Both the position numbers and the translations under genes were made by a program. This document shows, piece after piece, positions 33,465-45,468 of a stretch of 64,000 nucleotides of DNA. This DNA is from Miscanthus floridulus (Eukaryota > Streptophyta > Magnoliopsida > Poales > Poaceae): NCBI RefSeq assembly GCF_019320115.1, contig NC_089587.1, positions 107,557,158 through 107,621,157 on the forward strand, read 5' to 3'. Every line of letters begins with the position of its first letter. The first letter of the stretch is position 1. Under the pieces are notes generated by a model, which was not told where the DNA came from, ran no database searches, and was given only the letters and a program-made list of their open reading frames with translations.

Positions 33465-33910
33465 TTACTCTTTTTAGGTGTATATATATAAGATAGATAA
33501 AGCACATCAATTTTGCTCGGGCCACTTATGGTTGGTTTAGGTTAGCCCAAGTCATCACGAGTCCTCAACTGGTGATGAGGTCTATAGCGAATAACCAAAT
33601 GATGGAAACATATGGTCCCTCGTGTCGTTACCATTGTAGCTGAACTACGTATGATGAAGGATCATCTTATTCATATTTAGATGTAGGAGCTTTAGCGAAA
33701 TACATGCTTTGGCTTCAATTTTTCAGATTTAATTGTCAAGAAAATTATTCTCAAGTAGGATACATACACTGAGGTATCGATTATTAGCAACACAATGAGT
33801 GCGAGGGGCCTCATAGATCTCTGTTTGCTATGCTCAACAAGCAATGATAAACTTGTCAACAGCTTTAGATAGGTGATTCAAGAATATAGATTTTGGATAG
33901 TAACTATGAT

Positions 33911-33995
33911 GGCCCTGTTCGTTTCGCTGAAAAGCCAGGCTAAAAAGTATTGTTCGCTGATTTGTTGTGAGAGAAAACACTGTATCATGGATGAT
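33911..33995. mobile_element. Half of a hAT MITE (GGCCCTGTTCG terminus)
   Basis: Opens GGCCCTGTTCGTTTCGCTG and includes the GTTGTGAGAGAAAACAC block of the same family as the intact copy at 19213. The matching right terminus is missing, so it is a truncated copy. Confidence 0.6.
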
Positions 33996-34125
33996 AAACC
34001 ACAAATTATAGATGGTTGAAGGTGTTTGACACCTATTATTTCTAAATAGTAGGATGAGGTGGATATAATTGGATTCCCAAAATGAAACCTGGTGGTTGGA
34101 TTGTATATCTCCCTTAGATTCTATT

Positions 34126-34240
34126 CTCTCCATTCCAAAATATAAGACATTTTGGCTTTTCTATATATATTATTTTTATTATGTATCTAGACATAGTGCA
34201 TATCTAAGTACATAGTAAAAGTTATGTATCATGGCTCCAT
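34126..34240. mobile_element. Truncated Stowaway-like MITE
   Basis: TCTCCATTCCAAAATATAAG followed by ACATTTTGGCTTTTCTA is the characteristic end of grass Stowaway (Tc1/mariner) MITEs. The opposite terminus is not found. Confidence 0.6.
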
Positions 34241-34258
34241 TGGCAACTCCCCTACTTA

Positions 34259-34468
34259 GGCCTTGTTTAGTTCCTCTCCCTAAAGTTTAGTCCCTATCCC
34301 ATCCAATGTTTGGACACATGCATGGAGTATTAAATATAGACTAAAAATAACTAATTGCACAGATTGTGACTAATTTGCGAGACGAATTTTTAAGCCTAAT
34401 TAGTCTATGATTCGACAATGTGGTGCTACAGTAAAGCTATAGCCGTTTGGACACATGCATAGTCGAGG
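34259..34468. mobile_element. Truncated grass MITE with GGCCTTGTTTAGTTC terminus
   Basis: It starts GGCCTTGTTTAGTTCC and carries the typical inner blocks TTTGGACACATGCATGGAG, ATTAAATATAGA, TTTGCGAGACGAAT and TGCTACAGTA. Instead of the usual inverted right end, it runs into a second GTTTGGACACATGCATAG block and then the Copia insertion site CGAGG. Confidence 0.65.
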
Positions 34469-34995
34469 TGTTAGATTGATCTCTAATTCCAAACTGGGCC
34501 CAACGACCCAGTTGGGCCTTTGATCAGCGCCCTGATCGGGGGCGTCCAGCCCACTATGGCTGGAGGGCCCCTGTCACACTACGCAATAAATAGAGGTGGG
34601 GGCCGATGGCTCTGAGTACGAGGTTCGACTGAGCTGAGGTTCTCACTGAAATCCCTAATCTGATCTAGAGGGTGCATAGCCAATAACGGGAAGCCACCAG
34701 CCGCGCCACCACCGGACTGCATCACCACCACCACTGCACTGCTCTGCCATCGGTCTTCACCGCCGGTCGCCACCGCCCATCACCGACAGCGTCTTCACCG
34801 ACCGTCGCTGCCCTCGCGTAGACACCGACACAATGCCCATGGCAGATGCCTCTAGATCGAAGGCCTATGATGGTCGGTAACCTAGCACTACTCCTCCCTC
34901 TAATCTCTGTCTAGTTCATGTACTAGGACATGCTATCCATTTACAAGATGTACCCGGCTAGATCTACGACCATGTGATTTGAATAGTTTACAACA
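34469..34995 (+). repeat. 5' LTR of the Copia element
   Basis: 527 bp with TG...CA ends. CAATAAATAGAGG at about 34583 is the likely TATA-like core, as it is identical in the 3' LTR. Confidence 0.93.
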
Positions 34996-35009
34996 ATGGT
35001 ACCAGAGCC

Positions 35010-36317
35010 AAGTCTTCTAGGGCTTTTAGATCTAGAATGGGTGAATGATAAGAAATAGAGTAGATCCGTTTGGATCTGAGAAAATAAGAGGGTCACCAAA
35101 CCCTAACCCTAATCGAGTGAAGAACAGAGAAAAGAAAGGGTCTCGGATCTCAAAGCCGAAACCTAACCCACGAATCAGTCATGGGGAAGAACAATAGTGA
35201 AACCCTAACCCTAACCAAACCCTAATCCCCAAATCAAACAAACCCTAGAAAGAGAAAGGGGACGGTAGAGAAGGGGTTTCCTACCTGGGGCCCGGCCGTC
35301 CCATCTACGTCGTCGGTCATCTCCATGGTCAGCACACGGGAAGAACCAGAGGCACTGACCGGGTAGGTCATGCCACCATGTGGCTCTGCCTTGGGCTCGG
35401 GTGTCAAGGGCATCGTAGCGTAGCCCTTCGACGGCGGTGCGCTCACCCTCGGGTGGACGCACACACCAGCGAAGGGGAGCGCAGTGGCGCCGCCACTTCC
35501 TCCAGCTGCCATGGCTGCTTCCTGCGCTCTTTGCTCTCCATCACGGTGGTCAGAGAGGAAAGGGAGGGAGTGAGACTGAGTTAGGGTTTCAGGGGAGGGC
35601 GCCGCGTCGCCGCGGCGCCGTTTTGATTGAACGAATTTACCGTGCAGCCGTCGGATCGAAACGGACGGCGCCGGTTGATCGGGCCAACTTGCGGCCCAGG
35701 CGGGCATGAGCGCCGGGCTAGTTTTTTGGCCTAGGCCTAGGTTGCGGCCTAGGCGCGAGGAGCGCGCAAGCGGCCGTGGGCCGTTTTTGCTGTTTTGGGC
35801 CAAAATGGCCACAAACACAGTGAAACAGTTATTTTGTTTTATTTTTTCTAGAAACCTTTTGATACATATTTGATGAATTACAAATGAATTTTGATGTCCA
35901 ACTCTGCACAATTTTGATCCAACGACAATTTTGTTCAGAGAAAAGTGTAGTACTATAAAGTTTCTAGAAAAATAATAATGAGAATATTTATGTTTTCCAC
36001 TACGTATTTAAAGTTGTTATTTTCATTATTAAATTCGAACCAACGGGAGAATTTAATTTTGAAAAATGGATATGTTTTTAGTTTATTATAATATTGTTAT
36101 TATTCTGACCAACGTTGATTAATGGCAATATTATGATGTTATTTATGAGTTTTGTCATGCATTAATTCTATTTCTTTCCAACCATGATGTAGAATTAGTG
36201 TAGAGGACAATTGTATGTTTTAATTTTGAAGAACGTTGGAACTAAGGCATGCAATTGTTATTATTATGTTTATGTTCTCACTCCATATGAATTGTGTTTT
36301 TAGGTGGATACAACTTG
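35010..36317 (+). other. Copia leader with a GC-rich island
   Basis: The leader begins AT-rich with scattered CCCTAA motifs (35100-35230). It then has a GC-rich block at about 35280-35770 that is open on the minus strand (35911-35234) and carries an Ala/Gly/Pro-rich frame. It ends AT-rich. I cannot assign the GC-rich part to a known gene; it could be family leader sequence or captured host DNA. Confidence 0.5.
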
Positions 36318-39300
36318 ATGGGTTGTATCAAAGAGATCCCCACTCTCAAAGGTGACAACTACATGGAGTGGAAGAAAAAGATTGACCTGGCCTTCATCTT
36401 GGCTAAGGTGGACTAGGTAGTCACCTCACTGTGTCCCACTGAGTCTATGGCACTGGTGAGGGAGACAAACGAGGCTAATGTCGCTTGAGCAACTAGAGAG
36501 AGGGATTTTGCATCCCAAAAGATGTCCTATGACCTTAAGCATAGGAAGTGGGTCACTGTCAACAAAAAATGTATGGCTGTGATAAAGAACACGATTGAGC
36601 CTACAATTGTGGGCTCAATCCCAGAGTATGACACCGTCACCGAGTACCTCAATAGAATAAAGAGTCAGTTCACTGGCTCTTCAAAGACATATGCTACCCA
36701 ACTGATAAAGCAGCCGGTGATAGAGAGGTACTCTGAAAATGGTGGCATAAGAGAGCACATACTAAGGATGAGCAATTTGGCATCCAAGCTAAAACTAATG
36801 GATCTGGCTCTCAAGGAAGAGTTCCTCATCCATCTGATTTTTGCTTCCTTGCCAAAGGAATTTGACACTTTTGTTGTCAACTACAACATACAGCTCGAGA
36901 AGTGGGACTTAGAGAGGCTCATGGCTATGTGTGTGCAAGAGGAGGAGAGATTGAAAGCTGCCAATGGTGGCACTATCAATTATGTGAAAGACAACAAGAA
37001 AAAGAATAAAAATGCTAACTCCTCCTCAAAGCCAAAGGGAAAGAGTCCTATGCTGCATCAGCCTCAGCAGAACAAGTTCATAGTAGAGAAAGATCAGTGT
37101 TTCTACTACAAGAAGATGGGACATTATAAGAAAGATTGTCCCGATTACTTAAAGATGATCATGGCAAAGAAAGGTGAGAACATTATTACGTTCATAAATG
37201 AATCCCTATATGTACAGCATTCGAAATCTACTTGGTGGGTTGACTCAGGTGCAACTATTCATGTTGCTAATTCTTTATAGGGATTCCGTTCGACGAGGAC
37301 TACACAAAGAAGAGAAAGACACGTTAAAGTTGCAAATGGAGTCCAAGCAGATGTTGAAGCTATTGGCGATCTTTCTCTAGAGCTTGCTGATGGCTTCACA
37401 CTTTTACTTAGAGATGTACTTTATGTTCCTGCTTTATAGAGAAACTTGATTAGTGTTTCATGCTTGGACAATGATGGATATGATTGCCATTTTGGAAATG
37501 GCAAATGTAAGATAACATTTAATAATGCATGTGTTGGTCTTGCTATCTTACAAAATGAGCTTTATTTGTTATCACTACGTGATGATGTGAATGTTGTATG
37601 TGATGATGGGAACGTTGCGTGCGACAATGAGAATGTATCCTCATCTACAGATGTAAACAGAAAACGAAAGAGAGCTCACGATGTGTTGTCAAAATTATGG
37701 CACTGTCGTTTAGGCCATATTTGGGGGGGAGAATAGAAAGACTAGTTAAGAATGATATTCTTCCTCCATTAGAGCTTTCATATTTAGAATAATGCAGAGA
37801 ATGCATAAAAGAAAAGTATATAAAGAAAATTAAGAAAGATGCAAAACGAAGTGCGGGAATTTTATAGATTATTCACACAGACATCTATGGTCCGTTTCCT
37901 ATAAAGAGTGCGGATGGTTATGATTCGTTCATAACATTCACAGATGATTACTCCCGCTATGGCTACATTTATCCAATCAAAGAAAGAACAGAAGCATTGG
38001 ATAAATTTAAGATATTTAAGGTAGATGTTGAAAACCAACACAATTTAAAGATTAAGATAGTCAGGTGGGGGGAGTACTACGGTCGGCATACCCCATATGG
38101 CCAAGTTCCTGGACCTTTTGCAAGGTTCTTACAGGAGAATGACATAGTAGCCCAGTATTATACACCAGGTGAACCTCAGTAGAATGGAGTAGCTGAAAGA
38201 CGCAATCATACCCTAATGGATATGGTGCGCAGTATGATAAGTTACTCTACCTTACCGTTGAGCCTGTGGATGGAGGCGTTAAAAACCGCCATTCATATTC
38301 TCAATAGAGTATCAAGTAAGTCGGTGCCAAAAACACCGTATGAGTTGTGGACAGGAAGAGTACCCTCACTAAACCACTTACGTGTGTGGGGGAGTCCTGC
38401 TGAGGCTAAAGTATTTAACCCAAACATTGAGAAGCTAGATCCCAAAATAGTAAGTTGCCATTTCATTGGCTACCCAGAAAAGTCAAAAGGTTTTTGTTTC
38501 TACTGTCCAGACAGACATACAAAGTTTGTGGAAACGAGACACGCTGTCTTCTTAGAGGATGAAATGATGAGGGGGAGCATGGTAGCTCAAGAAATTGACC
38601 TTGAAGAGAAGCGGGTGTATGCACCCACTCCAATAATTCATGAGCCATTTTTCTCACTACCTGCTGTCGCTGCACCAACAGTGCAAGATATTGTGGTGCC
38701 AGCACCTGTTGTTATTCCGCTGTGGCAACAATGAATGATGATGAGGAACCTATTCTTCAGGATCCTATAGAACCTATTGCTACACATGAGGGGGAGCAAC
38801 AATAGCCTCAAACAGAAGATGTGCCAAATGTGGAGGCCCCTAGAAGGTCTCAAAGAGTTAGAAAATTAGCTATTCCTACTGACTATGAAGTATACAACAC
38901 TGAGGAATTTCAAATGGAGGATGATCCCACCTCATATGAAGAAGCCATGAGAAGTGATCATTCATTAAAGTGGCTTGAGGCCATGGAAGATGAAATGAAA
39001 TCTATGAATGCCAATAAAGTTTGGGACTTAGAAATAATTCCTAAAGGAGCCAAAATAGTAGGCTGTAAATGGGTCTACAAAACAAAACTTGACTCTCAAG
39101 GGAATATAGAGATATATAAAGCGCAACTTGTGGCAAAATGCTTTACGCAAAGAGGAGGCATTGATTACAATCAGACCTTTTCTCCAGTCTCATATAAGGA
39201 TTCTTTCAGAATCATAATGGCATTAGTGGCACATTACGATTTAGAATTACATCAGATAGATGTAAAGACGACATTTCTCAATGGGGACTTAGAGAAAAAT

Positions 39301-40488
39301 GTTTACATGGCACTACCGAAAGGTTTTGTCATGGAAGGAAAAGAACGAATGGGATGCCGCCTAAAGAAAGCCATTTATGGATTAAAATAAGCTTCAAGAC
39401 AGTGGTACTTGAAGTTTGATCAGACAATAAGGAATTTTGGGTTTAAAGAGAATGTAGAGGACAATTGTGTCTATGTAAAGTTTAAGAATAGGAAGTTTAT
39501 CTTCCTTGTCCTGTATGTGGATGATATCTTACTTGCTAGTAGTGATGTCAGTCTACTACTGGAGACAAAGAAGTTTTTGTCCTCAAAATTTGATATGAAA
39601 GATCTTGGTGAAGCTTCGTTCGTTCTAGGGATCGAGATTCACCGAGATAGAAGTAAAGGGGTATTAGGACTATCACAAAAGGCATACATAGAAAAGATCT
39701 TAAAGAAATTCAGTATGCATAAATGTAGTCCCTCACCTGCTCCTATAGTCAAGGGCGACAGATATGGGGATTTTCAATGCCCTAGGAACCAGTATGAGAT
39801 TGATCAAATGAAAACGGTTCCATATGCTTCAGCTGTTGAAAGCTTGCAATATGCTCAAATATGTACGCGCCCTGACTTGGCATTTGTTACCAGGTTACTT
39901 GGCAGATTCCAGAGCAATCCTAGAACAGAATACTGGAAATTGGTAAAGAAAGTCTTGCATTATTTGCAAGAAACGAAAAGCCTCATGATGACATATAGAA
40001 GATCAGATTCACTCCATATAGTGGGATATTTTGATTCTGATTATGCAGGAGATGATAGAAAATCCATGTCTGGATATATATTCACTCTCGCAGGGGAAAC
40101 TATTTTATGAAAAAGCTCAAAGCAAACCATCACTACATCGTCCACAATGTATGCCGAATTTGTAGTGTGTTATGAGGCAACGGGGCAGGTGAACTGGCTA
40201 AAGAAGTTCATACCCGGTTTGAAGGTGGTTGATGACATCTATAAACCACTTAAGTTATACTACGATAATAATCTGGTAGTACAGTATGCTCACAATAATA
40301 AGTCAAGTGGTGCTGCCAAACACATTGACATAAAGTATTATGTTGTGAAAGATAAAGTTCGGGATCATGTCATAAGTCTTGAGCATATAAGTACCGAAAA
40401 GATGCTCGCGGATCCGCTTACAAAAGGCTTACCACCCAACGTGTTCAGAGAACATGTAGCCCGCATGGGTTTAAGGGAAAGCCTATAA
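36318..40488 (+). pseudogene. Copia Gag-Pol polyprotein, broken
   Basis: ATG at 36318. Gag domain (NYMEWKKKIDLAF) has stops at 36414 (TAG) and 36486 (TGA). The single knuckle CFYYKKMGHYKKDC has lost its second Cys (Tyr instead). Protease WWVDSGATIHV is at about 37234, then stops at 37278 and 37437. Integrase has HCRLGH, a frameshift near 37720, FTDDYSRYGY and GVAERRN. The block carrying the second catalytic Asp is shortened to VRWGEYYG, apparently by a small in-frame deletion. A second frameshift lies near 38735. Reverse transcriptase (KWVYKTKLD, LYVDDILLAS at about 39513) has a TAG at 39388. RNase H (DSDYAGD, AAKHIDIKYY) ends at 40488 after a TGA at 40108. Confidence 0.93.
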
Positions 40489-40677
40489 TTCCTGGACAAA
40501 AGAAGGCCCAAAGTTAAGTATCTATTCTAGAACAGAGTGGTGCGTTGGCTTTGTAGTTGTTAAATCTATTGGCAATTGATCGTGACGATGAAACATGCTC
40601 TATGCGCTAATCTATAATGGAATGAACAAAAGTAAATGATATGAAATTGAAAGATGGTAGGACATAAAGGGGGAGAT

Positions 40678-41204
40678 TGTTAGATTGATCTCTAATCCCA
40701 AACTAGGCCCAACGGCCTAGCTGTGCCTTTGATCAGTGCCCTGATTGGGGGCGCCCAGCCCACTATGGCTGGAGGGCCCCTGTCACACTACGCAATAAAT
40801 AGAGGTGGGGGCCGGCGGTTCTGAGTACGAGGTTCGCCTGAGCCGAGCTCTCCACCAAAATCCCTAATCCAATCTAGAGGGCGTGCAGCCAGTGACGAAA
40901 AGCCACCAGTCGCACCGCCACTAGACTACATCACCGCCACCACTGCACTGTGCCACCACTGGTCTTCACCACCGGTCGCCACCGCCCATCACCGACACCG
41001 TCTTCACTGACCGTCGCTGCCCTCGCGTAGACACCGACGCAACGCCCATGGCAGACGCCTCTGGATCGAAGGCCTATGATGGTCGGTAACCTAGCACTAC
41101 TCCTTCCTCTAATATCTGTCTAGTTCATGTACTAGGACATGCTATCCATTTACAAGATGTACCCGGCTAGATCTATGACCATGTGATTCGAATAGTTTAC
41201 AACA
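40678..41204 (+). repeat. 3' LTR of the Copia element
   Basis: 527 bp, same length and ends as the 5' copy. Preceded directly by the polypurine tract AAAGGGGGAGAT and followed by CGAGG. Confidence 0.93.
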
Positions 41205-41337
41205 CGAGGACGTTGCCGATGACCGGGAGCAGCCTGGGGCTCGGCGGTAGCCACATCGACTGGCTTCTTAGGTGGCTGGATAGGTAGTAGAGCGAGACGA
41301 TGAGCATTGCCCATAGCAACCAAAGCTCGCTCTCAAT
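41205..41337 (-). pseudogene. Cytochrome P450 N-terminal fragment (CYP76-like), cut by the Copia insertion
   Basis: The minus strand from 41337 reads ESELWLLWAMLIVSLYYLSS, a membrane anchor, then a basic stretch and LPPSPRLLPVIGNVL. This is the proline-rich hinge (PPGP-type) and PxxGN motif of microsomal P450s. The expected start codon position is ATT, not ATG. The frame ends at 41205, where the Copia 3' LTR begins; beyond that element, at 34468, no P450 sequence continues, so the rest was lost. Class A plant P450 is certain from the motif order; CYP76 is suggested by the fragment at 42995-43529 and the hinge wording. Confidence 0.75.
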
Positions 41338-41353
41338 TTGTGTGGCTTAGCAT

Positions 41354-41960
41354 GTGTTCATAGCCTTAGGCAAGATGCTATCCTATCATCCCTGTGCGTG
41401 TAAATATACTAGACTGGCCAGTGCCACCAGTGCCATTGGCAACTCGTGTTTTCACGTGTCTCTTGATCCTATCAGATATCAATGCAAGAAAACCACCAAA
41501 ACCTGCATGGACTATGATCTGCAAACCAAACAAGGAGTGTTAGAGGTGATCAACCTAAAAACCCATAATGAGGCTCTTCTGTTGAAAAACTTCCATAAAT
41601 TCTTCAGCAAACCTGATATTCCTTGGGTCAATTTAGTATGGGAAAAATACTATGCCTATGGCTAACTTCAAAACCATACAAAAAAGCGACTTTTTGGTGG
41701 AGGGACATTCTGAAACTCCTTGATTTCTTCAAGGGTTGCCATTGTTTGTGATGGTCGCAGCTGCCATTTTAGGGATGATCTATGGGACTCCAGACCCCTT
41801 AGAATTCAATTGTCGTGACCTCATTCTTTTGCCAAAAACATGTCGATCTGTTTCCCTAGGAAACTAGCAAAAGTTCTTTCAATTTTGAGTCTCACTCGCA
41901 TCTCTTCAATCTACCTCCGTTTGAAGAAGCCTTCCTACAATTACATGAATTTTAGTTTCT
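41354..41960 (+). pseudogene. LINE (L1-type) reverse-transcriptase C-terminal remnant
   Basis: The frame 41354-41665 carries LEVINLKTHNEALLLKNFHK and PWVNLVWEKYY, the segment downstream of the L1 reverse-transcriptase core in plants. After a one-base shift near 41668 it continues as NHTKKxxFWWRDILKLLDFFKG, then a zf-RVT-like stretch with stops. NLPPFEEAFLQLHEF lies at about 41915-41960. No poly-A tail or target duplication was found. Confidence 0.75.
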
Positions 41961-42891
41961 TCACGATCAGGGAATATATATAGCCCGTGTTTCATTAGGA
42001 GGAAGAGAATTACACGACACAGCTACAAGAGAGCCCTCATAGCACAGATTACAATCCATCAAGCTAGTGGTGAGTGATCTAGAATAAAATGTAAGAACAA
42101 AGAAAAAGAAGGAAAGAAAGAGCGACTGCCCTCAACACCAAAAATCTACCAACAACCTGCAAGAATAGGATACATCAATGCAATGGTTGCTTACAAAATA
42201 CACCCAAAACCAACATGAATTTTAGTCAAGCTGGAAAGGGGTTCTTTTATCAGATCAACATGACATCTAGACTAACATTTGGGGATCAAATCTCTTTCAG
42301 CAACAAAAACCTATAAATCTCTCATGAGACACTCTCAAATACATGATGCTTTGAGATAGTTGTGGAAAAGCTACTACCAACAATAAAGTCTTTTTTCTAG
42401 CTACTACTAAAGGACAATAGGTTAAGCATGAGAAATATCAAGAGAAAAGAATATGCACCTTGAAAACTACAATTATGTTCTCTATTTAAACAACACTAAA
42501 GAGACTTAGGAACACCTATTCGGTATTCCTAAATATGATTTTGCTAAAAACTGCTAGAATTTGTTAAACCTACTGTACCCCAGTGATTGTAGTGTCTTGG
42601 AAGTCTTCAAAGATCAACTTCATTCTCCCTTCTTCATGAATGCAATAATTCATGATGATGACATCACTGTTTTAGATACATAACATTCAAGTGACCCTTT
42701 GCAGCTATTACAAGGGCCAATTATACGGGATCGTGGACATAAGGTGAACTCACCACTCTCACTTTATAAGATGAATTATAAGGATGAGACTCTAGTAAAC
42801 TTTCTAAAACTATTAACTGTGGCCATTGGTGAGAGACGGATGGCTTGCTCGCCTCTGAAATATTGACAAAAAAACACTGTCATCCCCAACC
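41961..42891. other. Unrecognised intergenic stretch
   Basis: AT-rich DNA with no sizeable ORF and no family resemblance that I can see. Confidence 0.4.
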
Positions 42892-42965
42892 CCCCACACC
42901 CAAAAAAACATCATCAACAAATAATCACCAATGCCCCACACCCAAAAAAACATCATCAAACAAAT
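42892..42965 (+). repeat. Short direct repeat, two copies of about 31 bp
   Basis: CCCCACACCCAAAAAAACAT followed by CATCAACAAAT occurs at 42892-42922 and, with one extra A, at 42934-42965. The 11-base spacer is AATCACCAATG. Confidence 0.85.
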
Positions 42966-42994
42966 TGATTGTATCACGAAATTAGTTAATATAT

Positions 42995-43529
42995 TTAACA
43001 GTCTATTACTAGGTAATCACTACAGGTACAGACATGGCCCTGAGGGACAGCCAGCACATTTGCAGTGGTAAATTTCTTGGTCACGTCCAATTGCTCGGTG
43101 GAGACACCGTCCGGCAAGCGCCACTCGAACACGTGCAACAGGGATGCCAATATGAGCGGCACGACAAGCTCTGCCATGGGTAGGCCAGGACACTGCCTCC
43201 TGCTGGCCCCGAATGGGATGAACTCGAACTCCTTCCCTCTAAATCCCATCTCATCCTCCCTGTCCAAGAATCACTCTGGGATGAACTCATTTGGCCTCTC
43301 CCACGCTGTCGGGTCCCACATTATCAACCAAGCGAGGAATATGATGGTGTAGCCCTTGGGCATGGCATAGCCTCCGATCTCGACATCATCCTCTATGGCC
43401 TGGTGGGGCAGAAATATCGGTGCCACCGGGTGCAGCTGCATCGTCTCCTTCACCATGGCCTGAAGGTACAGTAGGCTCACCACGTCGTGCTCCTCGACAC
43501 TCTCTTTGACGCCGAGGGAGCCCTGGATC
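42995..43529 (-). pseudogene. Cytochrome P450 C-terminal fragment (CYP76-like)
   Basis: Minus strand from 43529: a segment like the pre-K-helix of CYP76 enzymes (GVKESVEEHDVVSLLYLQA), then VKETMQLHPVAPIFLPHQA. The conserved Arg of ExxR is Gln here. NEFIPE is followed by TGA (43270-43268) where relatives have the Arg of the PERF motif. The heme loop reads PFGASRRQCPGLPMAE, with the Cys ligand kept and Ser for the usual Gly. It ends near TTANVLAVP (about 43030). The stop and the ExxR change make it non-functional. The fragment starts exactly at the end of the 178-bp Copia LTR on its 5' side. Confidence 0.85.
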
Positions 43530-43707
43530 TGAAAGAGTAATTGGAATGAATCGTGTTCTACTCCATGCATTGTACACACTACATATGGGCAGCAGGGACG
43601 GCACATGAGCCAGTCCATAGGCGATTACAACCACTCAACACAGGGTGCACACATGCAAGAGAATGGGCAACACTCCAAATATAGAGTATGCATGGCTATC
43701 ACTAACA
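43530..43707 (-). repeat. Probable 3' LTR of the minus-strand Copia element
   Basis: On the minus strand it begins TGTTAGTGATAGCC right after a purine tract (CTACGGGGGAG) that follows the RNase H tail. It ends ATTACTCTTTCA against the P450 fragment. It is 178 bp with TG...CA ends. The last bases also look like a splice acceptor (CTCTTTCAG), so an intron reading of the right edge cannot be excluded. No second copy was found. Confidence 0.65.
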
Positions 43708-45468
43708 CTCCCCCGTAGTCTTATCGGGAGCATGACGAATGTTAAGACTAGATCGAAACTCCTAACATAGAGACATTGGGAGACCCTTGGTAAAGACATC
43801 GGCGTACTAGAATGTTGTGGGGACATGCAAAACCCAAACCTGACTGAGGGCGACACGCTCCCGAACAAAGTGGAGATCAATCTCAACGTCCTCTGTGTGC
43901 TGATGCTGGACCAGATTGGTGGAGAGGGAGACAACACTGACGTTGTTGCAATAAACCAAGGTGGCACGACGTTGATGGTGGCAAAGCTCACCAAGTAACT
44001 GGCGAAGCCATGAAGCTTCAGCGACACCACTAGCCATGGCTCGATACTCGGCCTCTGCACTAGATCAGGAGACTATGTGTTGGCGCTTGGAAGACCAGGA
44101 CACTAGGTTGTCACCGAGGAACACCGCGTAGCCAGAGGTCGAGCGGCGAGTGTCGAGGCAGCTGGCCTAGTCCGCATTAGTGTAAACAACAAGCTCGGTA
44201 GGCGGAGAGCGATGCAGAGTCTAAGCCAAGGGAAAGAGTACCCTGTAAGTACCATAGTATCCGCTTGAGAACAACAAAATGAGGCTCACGTGGATCATGC
44301 ATGTAGATGCATATCTACAGGATGGCATAGGCAATATCCGGACAAGTGAAAGTCAGATACTATAGTGCACCAGCCAAACTGTGATATTGAGTGGAGTCGG
44401 CGACTGGAGGACCATCAGCAGACAATTTGGAGTGCAAGTCGATAGGGGTGTTGTAGGGCTTGCAAGCACTCATCCCCGTGCGCACCAAGATGTCTAGAGT
44501 GTACTGCCACTGAGAGAGAAAAAAGCCACCATCACAGCGGGTGACGGAGACACCTAGAAAGTGATTAAGTTGTCCCATGTCAGTCATAGCAAACTCACGC
44601 TAAAGGGCTGCAATAATGTGTTGAAGAAACCCAGCTGACGAGGTGGTGAGAACAATATTATCAGCATAGAGCAGTAGATACGCAATGTCTGATCCTAGTG
44701 ATATGCGAACAGTGAAGTATCTAACTTGGCTTCAATAAAACCAAGGGACAGGAGATGGGAGGTGAACCTGGTATGCCAAGCATGAGGAGCCTGCTTCAAA
44801 CCATAAAGAGACTTGTTGAGCCGACAAACATAATCAGGACGAGACAATTCAACAAATCTAGAGGGCTGCACGCAGTAGACTGTCTTTGTCAGAGTGCCAT
44901 GCAAGAATGCATTTTTGACATCCAGCTAATGAATAGGCCAATTTTGAGACAATGCCAGGGACAGGACCACCCAAACTATTGTTGGCTTTACTATAGGACT
45001 AAAAGTCTCATCATAATCAATATCAGGCCGCTGTGTGAAACCCCGTAGAACCCAGTGAGCCTTATAGCGATCAAGTGAACCATCAACAAGAAGTTTGTGG
45101 CGATAGATCTATTTACCGATGACCAGATTTACGCTAGGAGGTTGGGAACCAGGCACCAAGTGTTGTTGGCGATGGGTGCATTAAACTCAACTTGCATAGC
45201 GGAGCACCAATTGGGGTCTGACAGAGCATCACGGATGGAGCAAGGCAATGGCGACATGGGCACAGCGTGGAGATTCAAATGATCCACAGGCTGAGCGATG
45301 CTAGCCTTGCCGCACGTGCACATTGGATGTGTGTTGTCAATCAGCAGGATGCTAACTGGTCGGGTGGAGGCAGTGCAGCCAGTGCCGCTAGTAGCAACCT
45401 AGGTGCGAGCCATAGGGGCAGCAGTACCGACAGCACATGGTGGCGCCGCCGAGGATGAGTCATGGTCG
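43708..45468 (-). pseudogene. Minus-strand Copia element, 3' part: reverse transcriptase and RNase H
   Basis: From 45468 downward: a Ser/Ala/Pro-rich linker, then RDALSDPNWCSAMQVEF and NNTWCLVP (RT start, about 45240-45150). Next come LNKSLYGLKQAPHAW (about 44820-44770), the FLGVSVTR block (44360-44587), a Y-L-L-Y-A-D-N-I stretch at about 44690-44640 where relatives have YVDD, and the RNase H end (LLGELCHH, VLHVPTT). Many stops. The Asp pair of RT seems altered, and this copy is not active. Confidence 0.82.

Larger units (their letters stand above)
34469..41204 (+). mobile_element. Ty1/Copia retrotransposon, full length, decayed
   Basis: LTRs of 527 bp at 34469-34995 and 40678-41204, both TGTTAGATTGATC...GTTTACAACA. 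Target duplication CGAGG at 34464-34468 and 41205-41209. Primer-binding site TGGTACCAGAGCC (34997-35009, initiator tRNA-Met with one change) and polypurine tract AAAGGGGGAGAT (40666-40677) are in place. LTR divergence is uneven: nine changes in the first 90 bases, few near the 3' end. The gag-pol frame has many stops and at least two frameshifts. Confidence 0.95.

Noticed and set aside
35100..35235. CCCTAA repeats suggesting interstitial telomere DNA
   Set aside because: Only two or three units in a row, broken by other bases, inside a Copia leader; this is common in plant 5' leaders.
43500..43545. Splice acceptor at the start of the P450 C-terminal fragment
   Set aside because: CTCTTTCAG could be an acceptor, but the same bases are the end of a TG...CA 178-bp LTR preceded by a purine tract, and the usual CYP76 intron position differs; LTR preferred, intron not excluded.
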